From assembly GCA_937975765.1 (NCBI GenBank), contig CALJUR010000016.1, forward strand, positions 1 to 24,581: a DNA stretch of 24,581 nucleotides. The letters are read 5' to 3'. Positions 1-7,192 of the stretch are shown here, piece after piece. The notes beneath the pieces are model-generated. The model ran no database searches. It saw nothing but the letters and a program-made list of their open reading frames with translations, and had not been told where the DNA came from. Origin of the DNA: an uncultured Myxococcales bacterium. Lineage in GTDB: Bacteria; Myxococcota_A; UBA9042; DTJE01. A program made the translations under genes and the position numbers. Each line of letters starts with the position of its first letter. Within the stretch, counting starts at the first letter, position 1.

Positions 1-18
1 TGCGGAACGCGTCGCCAT
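1..18 (-). CDS. 5' end of a prophage gene leaving the window (six codons)
   Basis: An ATG at 18-16 on the minus strand is preceded by a strong AGGAGG ribosome-binding site (around 26-31) and opens a frame reading MATRSA before the window ends. The 19 bases holding this ribosome-binding site are identical to those ahead of the DUF1937 gene at 11805, so both starts belong to the same phage-type sequence. In lambda-type phages the gene after the portal often encodes a head-maturation protease, so that is the positional guess. Six residues cannot test it. Confidence 0.45.
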
Positions 19-62
19 GCGCGCCACCTCCTGGCCCGAGGGTCAGGGGTGGGGGTGTTTCC

Positions 63-79
63 CATCCAGGCGCGATTTG
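63..79 (-). repeat. Linker repeat copy 1, AATCGCGCCTGGATGGG on the minus strand
   Basis: This 17-base sequence is also found at 5254-5270 and 8610-8626 in the same orientation, and similarity continues a few bases further (AAC after one variable base). Here it lies about 45 bp upstream of the minus-strand start at 18 and directly at the edge of the low-GC ABC cassette. One of its frames reads NRAWMGN. Confidence 0.8.
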
Positions 80-204
80 AACATTTGAGATGGTCGAACT
101 GGGTGTCGCTGGCCCTTGGGATGTCACGAATTGAAGGTTTCCTGATGCCACCTGGACCGCCGTTTCGACGCAAGTCCGGGTAAGGACCAATGTTCAGATT
201 CTGC

Positions 205-233
205 TTGACACGTCTTCGTTAGCGAGCTACTGG
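205..233 (+). promoter_or_regulatory. Candidate sigma-70-type promoter for the ABC cassette
   Basis: A perfect TTGACA (205-210) is followed after 17 bases by TACTGG (228-233), a weak -10 match. It sits about 100 bases upstream of the first cassette gene and points toward it. The -35 is convincing, while the -10 makes this a moderate call. Confidence 0.4.
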
Positions 234-331
234 AGCAGTGCTTTGTCTCTTGCACCAGTGCCATCGTGCCACGACGGCCTCCGAGGAATCGATTGGCCGC
301 GTGAGCGCGGAAACCGAGCTGGGGGTATTGA

Positions 332-1294
332 ATGAAGAAGCGCCTATTGCTGCTTGTGGCTCTGCTCGTGGTCTGCGCGGTTGGCTTCGTAATCGCGAAG
401 AAGTTGCTGACTCCCGATTCCGGACTGACTAAACTTCGCGTTGCCTATATGCCTATCGCAGAATGCGGGCCGCTATTCCTCGGTATCGATCATGGCTTCT
501 TCCGGGAAGAGGGGCTCGAGATCGAAGTGAAACAAGCGCCCGGTGGAGCCGTGATTCTTGAGTCGATTCTTGGTGGGAGCATCGACGTCGGTTTCAGCAA
601 TCTGGTCTCAGTTGCGTTGGCGAGGTCTGAGGGTATCGATCTCGTAGCATTTGCAGGAAGCACTTTCGAGGACGCAGCACATCCTTTGCATGGACTCGTA
701 GTCCCAAGCGGCTCGCCGATTCGAGAACCTTCTGACCTCCGTGGTAAGACCATTGCGCTCAATACCCGCCGCAATGTCGATCATCTGATGCTCGTGCGAT
801 GGCTACGTTCCAACGGGGTTTCTCCTGATGAAATCAAACTGGTTGAGGTCCCATTCCCTAGAATGGAAACGGTGCTCAAGGACGGAGGCGCACAAGCCGG
901 TGCCATCGTCGAGCCATTCCTGGTACATGCAAAGAATGAAGGGTTGAGAGTTGTTGGGAACTACTTCCTTCCTTCTTCGAATTCTCGTGTTGAGGTCACT
1001 TCCTATGCAGCTCAACGTGAATGGCTGGTGAAGAACGATTCGGCCGCCAAGAGTTTCGCGGCAGCCCTGCGGAGGAGCATTCAATACTCTCTCGAGCATG
1101 AGTCTGAATTGCGCGAAACGATCGCTAAGTGGACGAAAGTTGATACTGCCTTGACTGCCAGGATGGGTCTGCCCGGCTTTTCGGATATTCCTTCGTCGGC
1201 AGGTGTTGAGGTGTTGTTGAAGGACATGCTCGAGGAAGGATTCCTCAAGAATGCTCTTCGCTCTTCCGATATCGTGCGAGCGACTAGTCCATAG
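332..1294 (+). CDS. ABC transporter substrate-binding protein (SsuA/ThiY/NMT1-like)
   Basis: Predicted periplasmic, membrane-tethered binding protein of 320 residues for a small-molecule importer. The N-terminus has KKR followed by about 18 hydrophobic residues (signal or anchor). The mature part opens with LRVAYMPIAECGPLFLGIDH and continues with HGFFREEGLEIEV and GSIDVGFSNL, the typical fold-I pattern of the nitrate/sulfonate/taurine/thiamine-precursor binding family. The GKTIALN segment near residues 140-146 is also typical. A G-rich stretch upstream supports the ATG at 332. The ATPase and permease genes follow on the same strand, completing a three-part importer. Ligand identity cannot be read from the sequence. 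Base composition is much lower in GC than the flanking phage genes (32 of 60 bases G+C in line 601-660, against 44 of 60 in line 4441-4500). Confidence 0.85.
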   Translation: MKKRLLLLVALLVVCAVGFVIAKKLLTPDSGLTKLRVAYMPIAECGPLFLGIDHGFFREEGLEIEVKQAPGGAVILESILGGSIDVGFSNLVSVALARSEGIDLVAFAGSTFEDAAHPLHGLVVPSGSPIREPSDLRGKTIALNTRRNVDHLMLVRWLRSNGVSPDEIKLVEVPFPRMETVLKDGGAQAGAIVEPFLVHAKNEGLRVVGNYFLPSSNSRVEVTSYAAQREWLVKNDSAAKSFAAALRRSIQYSLEHESELRETIAKWTKVDTALTARMGLPGFSDIPSSAGVEVLLKDMLEEGFLKNALRSSDIVRATSP

Positions 1295-1345
1295 GCGTTG
1301 TCCGGGTCAGGGGAGTCCTGCATCGCCCATGGCGGAGGACTAGAG

Positions 1346-2134
1346 ATGCCATTGAAGATTTCCGGCCTCGGGAAATGGTTCGGGGTTGACGGACAGAAGT
1401 TGCATGTGTTCAGCAACTTCAATCTTCAGATCGACGACGGCGAATTCGTTGTTCTTGTTGGGCGAAGTGGCGTTGGAAAGACCACACTGTTGCGCATGAT
1501 CGCCGGTCTAGATCTGCCGGATGAGGGGTCCATAGAGTACTCCGATGCCGCATCCCGTTCCTTTATCTGTACACCCCACGCTCAATCGATGACATCGGTT
1601 GCAACGATGGTCTTTCAGGAATACGAGCGTTCGCTGCTTCCCTGGCAGAAAGCCGACAAGGCAGTTAACTGGGCCTATCATGGCCCGCAGGACCAACGTG
1701 TTTCAACTGTCGAGAAACTGATGGAGCAGATGCAGTTCAATCAGGACCACCTGTCTCAACGTCTTCCTGCCATGATGTCCGGTGGACAAAAGCAAAGAGT
1801 TGCGATTGCGAGAGCTCTCGCTAAGCACCCGCAAGTGTTCTTGCTGGATGAGCCATTCGGTTCGCTCGACGCGTCCTGGCGATACAGCCTGGAGGAGTTG
1901 TTGAGGAACGTCTGGCAGTCTAGAGAGCCAAGACCGATGACGATCGTGGTCACACATGACATCGAAGAGGCGGTGTACCTTGCCAATCGCGTGCTAGTCT
2001 TGGGGGGAAGACCCGCGACGGTTTGCGGGGATATTGGCCTTTCCTCGCCGCCTATCGATCGTGGCAACCCGGCCGTGCGTGAAACGACAGACTTCACCCA
2101 CTACCGGGCCACCATTAGGCAGGCGCTCCAATAG
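1346..2134 (+). CDS. ABC transporter ATP-binding protein (SsuB/TauB-like)
   Basis: The cytoplasmic ATPase of the importer, 262 residues. Visible motifs in order are Walker A GRSGVGKT (39-46), Q-loop around Gln91, signature MSGGQ (144-148), Walker B VFLLDE (164-169) and H-loop VVTHD (201-205). All catalytic elements are intact. The start at 1346 is chosen because GGCGGAGG lies just upstream. A longer reading from a TTG at 1298 would add 16 residues with no ribosome-binding site and is less likely. It follows the binding-protein gene by 51 bases and is followed after 11 bases by the permease, whose ribosome-binding site overlaps this gene's stop. Confidence 0.92.
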   Translation: MPLKISGLGKWFGVDGQKLHVFSNFNLQIDDGEFVVLVGRSGVGKTTLLRMIAGLDLPDEGSIEYSDAASRSFICTPHAQSMTSVATMVFQEYERSLLPWQKADKAVNWAYHGPQDQRVSTVEKLMEQMQFNQDHLSQRLPAMMSGGQKQRVAIARALAKHPQVFLLDEPFGSLDASWRYSLEELLRNVWQSREPRPMTIVVTHDIEEAVYLANRVLVLGGRPATVCGDIGLSSPPIDRGNPAVRETTDFTHYRATIRQALQ

Positions 2135-2145
2135 GAGGCTGGGAG

Positions 2146-2925
2146 ATGCGGGGGCACAAGGGCGATTCGCTGTTCACCAGGTTAGTCCATAGCACGCCAG
2201 GTGCGCTGATTCTGGCCTTCATTTTTGCCTTGATTGCAGATTGGCTAATCAAACGTACCGACCTTGGAGTTGGCCCATGGCTCGAACGATTTGGCGATAC
2301 TTTCGTGCGGAGCGACGTTTGGACAGGTTTGGGACTCACTCTCAAGCGGTTCTTTGCCGGTTACCTTTGGGCGGTGGTCTTGGGGACCGTCCTTGGCGTC
2401 GTCATGGGTCGCGTTCGCGCGTTCGCTCGCGTGCTGTCGATTCCTGTTAACGCTTTTCGCGCGATTCCTTCTGCTGCTGTCGTGCCGTTCGCGATGGCCT
2501 TCTTGCCATTGGCAGGCGATGAGATGAAGGTGTTCGTCGTCGCATATGGCGCGATTTGGCCCATCCTTCTCCAGGTTGCGCAGGGAAGCAGAGACGTCGA
2601 TCGCCTGCTAATTGACAGTGGTCGCACGCTTGGTAAGAGCAATCTAGCTGTTTTCACGTCGGTTGTTCTACCAGCAACGTTGCCCGCAGCCATGACCGGT
2701 GCTCGCGTTGGGCTGGGCATCGGACTTCTCCTTGCGGTAACAGCGGAAATTCTGACGCCCTCCGATGGAGGTCTGGGCTTCATGATTCTGGACTTTGAGA
2801 GAGCCTTCTCCTATCCGGAAATGTGTGCGACGGTTATCGTGTTGGCAGTGGTTGGGATCGTACTCGATCATGCTTTCAAGAGGTTGGAGTACAAGTTGGT
2901 CGGTTGGCATCACGGCCACCGATAG
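2146..2925 (+). CDS. ABC transporter permease (SsuC/TauC-like)
   Basis: Inner-membrane component of the importer, 259 residues with about six hydrophobic segments. The central stretch with AIPSAAVVPFA, followed by the GRTLG coupling region and LPATLPAAMTGARVGLG, matches the BPD_transp_1 permease family used for nitrate, sulfonate, taurine and related ligands. The start is fixed by TAGGAGG upstream. It completes a one-binding-protein, one-permease, one-ATPase set, so the permease presumably works as a homodimer. Confidence 0.9.
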   Translation: MRGHKGDSLFTRLVHSTPGALILAFIFALIADWLIKRTDLGVGPWLERFGDTFVRSDVWTGLGLTLKRFFAGYLWAVVLGTVLGVVMGRVRAFARVLSIPVNAFRAIPSAAVVPFAMAFLPLAGDEMKVFVVAYGAIWPILLQVAQGSRDVDRLLIDSGRTLGKSNLAVFTSVVLPATLPAAMTGARVGLGIGLLLAVTAEILTPSDGGLGFMILDFERAFSYPEMCATVIVLAVVGIVLDHAFKRLEYKLVGWHHGHR

Positions 2926-2960
2926 TTGCCATTGGGGTGTCACCATGAGGTATTACTGAG

Positions 2961-3368
2961 ATGTCAAGGAGCGAGAAGCCGTTCATTGTGGTCGGTGTTG
3001 GCGAGAACCTTGGCTCCATCCCTCATCATCGTGATGTGGTCGGTATTGAACGTATCTTGCTACTCAGCGGCAAGTTGCTCGCTTCATCTCCGATCCATGT
3101 GGCAGGGCATCTTGTGACGAGCGCGGGAACTGGCGCGTCAGCCGAAGAGTGGAAGTATACTGAAGCGCACGTTCACGACTGCGACGAGGTGAACGTTGTT
3201 TGGAGTGAAAGCGGTGAACTCGTTTACCGCATTGAACTCGACGGTGCGTCTCATCTTGTGCGATCACCCTCGGCTGTGTTTGTGCCTGCCGGAACACGGC
3301 ATCGTGCAGAAGCGGTCTCTGGACGCGGGTCGTTCTTCTGTATCCTTCTGTCACCTCACAGTAAGTAG
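2961..3368 (+). CDS. Small single-domain cupin protein
   Basis: A 135-residue protein with one cupin barrel. Motif 1 is seen as HVHDCDEVN, giving metal ligands His70, His72 and Glu76, and motif 2 as PAGTRHRAEA with His114. The first metal-binding motif is therefore complete, so a metal-dependent binding or enzymatic role is possible. It is the last gene of the low-GC cassette, 35 bases after the permease. It may modify or sense the transported compound (inference only). Its stop codon (3366-3368) directly abuts the stop of the convergent portal gene at 3369. Confidence 0.8.
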   Translation: MSRSEKPFIVVGVGENLGSIPHHRDVVGIERILLLSGKLLASSPIHVAGHLVTSAGTGASAEEWKYTEAHVHDCDEVNVVWSESGELVYRIELDGASHLVRSPSAVFVPAGTRHRAEAVSGRGSFFCILLSPHSK

Positions 3369-3426
3369 TCAGACATTTGGGGGTTTCGGGTTCTCTGGCG
3401 GGTCCGTCGGAAGGCCAGATGTCTGA
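3369..3426. repeat. Inverted repeat at the convergent cupin/portal ends
   Basis: The sequence TCAGACATTTGG (3369-3380) is answered by CCAGATGTCTGA (3415-3426), 11 of 12 positions complementary, with a 34-base interval. It lies inside the last codons of the portal gene and just after the cupin stop. It could act as a weak bidirectional transcription stop or be a coincidence. No T-run follows it. Confidence 0.3.
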
Positions 3427-4928
3427 CGCGTTCCCGAGAGGGACACGTCGTTCGGATCCCCATCGCTGACGATCCCCAACCGCCGCCGGTTCTCGACGTC
3501 CATCGCAATCTCGGCGTCCACGGCGTCGGGATCCTGCCCGTAGGACGCGATCACGTCGCGGCGCGATCGGGTAGCGTTCCGCATCTCGCGCAGGTCCGCC
3601 TCGGCGTCCGTCTTGCGATCCACGCTCTCGACGCGCGGGCTGGACCAGCGGCACGGGAACGAGTCCGCCTCCAGGGGCAAGAGCCCTGCGAACTGCCCCG
3701 CCTCGCAGAACCACTGCCAGATGGGCTCCATGGCCAGCGGCACGAACACCTGCTCCCGCAGCGCACGGATCATCCGGTTCTGCTCGTTCAGGCCGAGGCG
3801 AATCGACGAGAAGTTCACCTGGGACAGGTCGCCCGTCAGCACCTCGTAGGACAGGCCGACCCCGGCCGCGATCTCGTGCAGGCCGACGCGCTGGTACGCG
3901 TCGAACCCGGACGGCAGCGACGGGTTGTTGATGGCGACCTTCTTGCCCGGGGGAAGGTACGCGATCAGGCCCGGGTGCATCTGCTCGACCGGGTCGCCGT
4001 TCATGTCGAGCACCAGGTTCCCGGCTTCGTCCTCGACGCCGGTGATCCCGTCCGGGCGGGGCGGAGTTCCGTCATCGGTGTCCATGCTCTCGACGAACGC
4101 TGCCAGGCACGCGGCCATCTTGGACCGCGCGCGCTCCGCATCCGCCATTCCACCCAGGTCCCACAGGGCCATGACCACGGGCGCGAGCCAGGGGGCGCCG
4201 CGAACCTGGCCGGGACGCGCCTCCTGGAGCAGGTGCAGCACTTTCACGGCGTCCACGCGCTGGGGGGCGACGGCACCGTACCCGCCGGCCACGGCCCATC
4301 CGTCGCCCGGGTGGACGGGCAGGAGCCAGTAGGCGACGCGCCGGTCCAGGGGGTCGAGTTCGACGCCCTGCACGATCCGGTTCGCGCTCCGGGTCGGGTC
4401 AAACATCGTCCCGTGCCACAGGGGCATGTGGTCGCCCTCGAGGACCTGGAGTTGGAGGGGCGGCAGCGCGAGCCCGAGGTCGTCGATCCGGCGCAGGCGT
4501 CTGCGCACGAGCACCTCGCCCGACTCGAAGAACGCGCGGGCGATCAGGCTCTGGACGCCGTAGATGCCGAGGCGCGCGATCGGGTAGCAGGCGTGGCCCC
4601 ACGCCTCCCACAGGTCGATGAGGCGGCGGTCGAGGTCATTGTCGCCGGTCGTGGGGATGGGGCGCAGGCCCGTCCCGACCAGGTTCGAGACGAGGGCGTC
4701 GATGGCGCGGCGGGCCCAGGCGTTGTTGCGGACCAGGTCCCGGGCACGGTTGCGCAGGGAGTCGAGGGACTGGCCGACCTCGGAGTTCGCGGACGTGCCG
4801 ATGGCCTGCCAGCCGTCCGTGCGCGCGCCGGACGAGGCCCCGTCGTAGGCGCGCCGGCCACGTACAGGGAACTGCGTCGCGTCGCGAGTCCCCACGAGGG
4901 CGTGCCAGGCGTCGCGGACCCGTCCCAT
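3369..4928 (-). CDS. Phage portal protein (lambda GpB family)
   Basis: A 519-residue portal subunit, which would form the ring through which DNA enters and leaves the capsid. Family features are the N-terminal SLRNRARDLVRNNAWARRAID helix, NLVGTGLRP, the ARAFFESGEVLVRR segment, ALWDLGGMADAERARSKMAA and SGFDAYQRVGLHEIAAGVGLSYEVL with SQVNFSSIRLG, all characteristic of lambda-type portals. The start at 4928 is chosen because its ATG overlaps the stop of the gpW gene by one base (TGATG), a translational-coupling arrangement. The frame stays open upstream over the terminase gene, but that part is not real coding sequence. The C-terminus is Pro-rich and ends at the border of the ABC cassette, where it may have been shortened. 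Confidence 0.9.
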   Translation of the reverse strand: MGRVRDAWHALVGTRDATQFPVRGRRAYDGASSGARTDGWQAIGTSANSEVGQSLDSLRNRARDLVRNNAWARRAIDALVSNLVGTGLRPIPTTGDNDLDRRLIDLWEAWGHACYPIARLGIYGVQSLIARAFFESGEVLVRRRLRRIDDLGLALPPLQLQVLEGDHMPLWHGTMFDPTRSANRIVQGVELDPLDRRVAYWLLPVHPGDGWAVAGGYGAVAPQRVDAVKVLHLLQEARPGQVRGAPWLAPVVMALWDLGGMADAERARSKMAACLAAFVESMDTDDGTPPRPDGITGVEDEAGNLVLDMNGDPVEQMHPGLIAYLPPGKKVAINNPSLPSGFDAYQRVGLHEIAAGVGLSYEVLTGDLSQVNFSSIRLGLNEQNRMIRALREQVFVPLAMEPIWQWFCEAGQFAGLLPLEADSFPCRWSSPRVESVDRKTDAEADLREMRNATRSRRDVIASYGQDPDAVDAEIAMDVENRRRLGIVSDGDPNDVSLSGTRQTSGLPTDPPENPKPPNV

Positions 4929-5125
4929 CACGGGAACCTCCGGTAGCCGGCGGTCCCGCTCCGGAACTTCCGCCGTCCCTGGAGCTCGCGCCGGATGCGC
5001 TGGATCGCGGCCCACAGGGCTTCGAGGCTGTCGTAGGTGTACGAGCGGTCGCCGTAGCGGACGGTCGTGACGCCGGCGGCGTAGGCCTCCTCGAGCGCGC
5101 GGAGCTGGTCGACCGTGAATGCCAT
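4928..5125 (-). CDS. Head-tail joining protein, gpW family
   Basis: A 65-residue protein in the position of lambda gpW, between large terminase and portal. The pattern MAFTVDQLRALEEAYAAGV followed by TVRYGDRSYTYDSLEAL and a basic RIRREL segment fits gpW, which plugs the filled head and prepares tail joining. A GAGGGA ribosome-binding site precedes the ATG, 24 bases after the terminase stop. Confidence 0.85.
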   Translation of the reverse strand: MAFTVDQLRALEEAYAAGVTTVRYGDRSYTYDSLEALWAAIQRIRRELQGRRKFRSGTAGYRRFP

Positions 5126-5149
5126 GGTCCCTCGCCGCGGGGATCGCCG

Positions 5150-7192
5150 TCACCAGCGGTCGCGGCCCCGGCCCGGTCCCCGGCGGGACCACCAGTCGGC
5201 ACCCACGCCGCGGCGCGACTCCCTGGGCCGATGCTCGCGGAGGGCCGCGTTTCCCATCCAGGCGCGATTCGGCGGCGCGGGCGGGGTGATGGGGTCGGGC
5301 CTCGGAAGAACGGGCGTCGGGTCGGGCTCGCGCGTCGCGGGAGGCTCTGGAGCGGCGCGCGGGTCGAAGAAGCCCGGGCGGCCCATCTGGACCGAGTAGG
5401 CGGCGGCCAGCGCGTACACCATCGTGTCCAGGACCTCGTTGCGCCGGCCCTCCGTGATCGGGCGCCAGCCCCGCACCTCCTTGCCCTTCTCGCGGTAGCG
5501 GACCTTCCGCTCCGCGGTGAGCTGCTCGAACCAGTCCGGGTAGGCGCGCGGGATGCGACTGGGCACGTGCAGGAACTTCGGCCCGGGCATCGTCACCTTC
5601 AGGCACTCGTGCAGCTTGTCCTTCGTCGAGTCGGTCCCGACCGCGTAGAACTGACCCTGGTGCTTCTGCTTGCCCGCCTTGCGGATGGCCTTGTCCCAGA
5701 TGGGCTTCGCGGGGCCCCCCACGCCCTTGATGGCGCGCACGCCCCACCGCTTCCGGGTGCGCGCGTAGTCGTAGACGGCCTGGGTCCGGTGCCCGGAGTC
5801 CACGCACGTCGCGGCAGCGCGCAGGGGCCGCCCGTCCTCGGTCTGCCAGTGGCGCAGCACCAGGGCGTCCAGCGCGGTCCACGTCTGCTGGTCGAGAGGG
5901 TCCGACAGGATCACGTTGTACGACAGAACCCACATCTCCCACCCGGCCCCGATCCCCAGCGTGACCGCCTCGAGCCGGTCGTCCTGGACGTCCACGCCGA
6001 TCACGATGCAGAGCACGCCCGCGGGCACCGCGTCCCAGTCCGGGTCCAGGCGGTTCGCGAGCGCGTTCGGATCGATCTGCTCGCCGGGCTCCGCGAACGA
6101 TTCCGCCAGCCGGGTGTTCACGAAGGCGCGCAGTTCCTCGATGTCGCCGGCCCGGACGCGCTCGTTCGCCTTCTCCCACTGCCGGGCCATGTCCGCCCAC
6201 GAGTACATTCCGACCGGGGAGTAGAGGGCGTTCAGGGCGAACGAGACGATCGTGCCGCCCTCGCCCAGGTCGGGCCGGTCGGGGCGCCACTCGCCCGCGG
6301 GCAGAAAGGCGTTCTTGTCGCGGTTCTCCCAGGCCGCCCCGCACCGGGCGCACAGGTAGCGGGCCTCGTCGGGATGCCCCTGGGGCCAGACCAGCCGGAA
6401 CGCCCCCGTCTCCGGGTCGCGCCACTCGAGGACCTGGAACTCCCCGCACCGGGGGCACGGCACCCAGTAGCGGCGGCGGTCGCCCCGCTCGTACCACGCC
6501 TCGATCTCGGAATCGCCCTTTACCTTCGGGGACGACACGATCAGCGTCTTGCGCATCTCGCCGTAGGTCGTCTGCCGACCGAGGGCCAGCGACACGGACG
6601 ACCCCGCGTAGGAGACGTTCGCCTTGTGGTCGTCCGCCTCGTCCAGCAGCACGTAGCGGCACGTCATGGACGTGAGGCCCGAGGCCGACTGCGCCCCGAC
6701 CAGTTTCAGGTAGCCGCCGGGGAAGGTCTTCATCTTGATCGTGTTGTCGCGGCTTCGGGACTTGGCCTCCGCGACGCGCGACCGCAGGTGCGGCGAGTCG
6801 CGAATCATCATGTCCAGGCGGTACTTCGAGAACTCCTCGGCCTTGGTGTCGGTGTCGGTGACCACGAGCATGGGGCCCGGGTAGTACCCGACGACCGCGG
6901 CGATGAAGGCCTGGCCGATGATCGTCTTGCCGATCTGGACCGGTCCCTTGAACACGACGGTCAGCGCGGGGTGGTCCGGGGAGAGGCAGTCCATCGGTTC
7001 GCGCAGGAACGGCGTGCGCGCCAGGCGGATCGCGCCAGGCTCCTTGCTGTATTCGCGGGAGAGGACCAGGTCGCGCTGCGCGATCTCGCTGACGGTGAGC
7101 CGGGGGCGCGGGGTCCACGCGGCGAGCACCGCGGCCCGGAACGCCCCGGCCGTCCTGCCCTGGTCATCCGTCCTCGCCGGTGCCAGGGCCAT
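5150..7192 (-). CDS. Phage terminase large subunit (lambda GpA family)
   Basis: A 680-residue DNA-packaging motor. The ATPase half shows a Walker-A-like GPVQIGKT (about 83-90) and Walker B VLLDEAD (about 171-177). A zinc-ribbon with CPRCG and a later CARCG pair follows. The C-terminal half carries the GpA-type nuclease region with GVDVQDDRLEAV, CVDSGHRTQAVYDYAR, and a terminal RNEVLDTMVYALAAAY helix. Its ATG at 7192 lies inside the end of the methyltransferase gene (29-base overlap). The last about 50 residues are Pro/Arg-rich, contain the linker-repeat peptide NRAWMGN and are probably not part of the folded enzyme. GpA-type terminases normally cut cos or produce defined ends, but no cos site was identified here. 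Confidence 0.93.
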   Translation of the reverse strand: MALAPARTDDQGRTAGAFRAAVLAAWTPRPRLTVSEIAQRDLVLSREYSKEPGAIRLARTPFLREPMDCLSPDHPALTVVFKGPVQIGKTIIGQAFIAAVVGYYPGPMLVVTDTDTKAEEFSKYRLDMMIRDSPHLRSRVAEAKSRSRDNTIKMKTFPGGYLKLVGAQSASGLTSMTCRYVLLDEADDHKANVSYAGSSVSLALGRQTTYGEMRKTLIVSSPKVKGDSEIEAWYERGDRRRYWVPCPRCGEFQVLEWRDPETGAFRLVWPQGHPDEARYLCARCGAAWENRDKNAFLPAGEWRPDRPDLGEGGTIVSFALNALYSPVGMYSWADMARQWEKANERVRAGDIEELRAFVNTRLAESFAEPGEQIDPNALANRLDPDWDAVPAGVLCIVIGVDVQDDRLEAVTLGIGAGWEMWVLSYNVILSDPLDQQTWTALDALVLRHWQTEDGRPLRAAATCVDSGHRTQAVYDYARTRKRWGVRAIKGVGGPAKPIWDKAIRKAGKQKHQGQFYAVGTDSTKDKLHECLKVTMPGPKFLHVPSRIPRAYPDWFEQLTAERKVRYREKGKEVRGWRPITEGRRNEVLDTMVYALAAAYSVQMGRPGFFDPRAAPEPPATREPDPTPVLPRPDPITPPAPPNRAWMGNAALREHRPRESRRGVGADWWSRRGPGRGRDRW
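5254..5270 (-). repeat. Linker repeat copy 2, within the terminase C-terminal tail
   Basis: The same 17 bases as at 63-79 and 8610-8626, here translated as NRAWM plus flanking residues within the large-terminase tail, about 130 bases upstream of the gpW start. No cargo segment sits at this copy. Confidence 0.8.

Larger units (their letters stand above)
19..331. other. Junction and leader region between prophage and ABC cassette
   Basis: No gene is supported here. Bases 19-79 are GC-rich, phage-like and read leftward: ribosome-binding site, then one copy of the 17-bp linker repeat. From about 80 the composition falls and resembles the ABC cassette. A promoter candidate at 205-233 points toward the substrate-binding protein gene. 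A 64-codon plus-strand frame (238-432) overlaps the start of that gene and has no recognisable features. Confidence 0.5.

Noticed and set aside
1298..1345. TTG start adding 16 residues to the ATPase
   Set aside because: No ribosome-binding site; the ATG at 1346 has a strong one and gives the usual family length.
4931..7118. N-terminal extension of the portal frame over gpW and terminase
   Set aside because: The region is encoded in other frames by recognised genes; the portal start at 4928 is coupled to the gpW stop.
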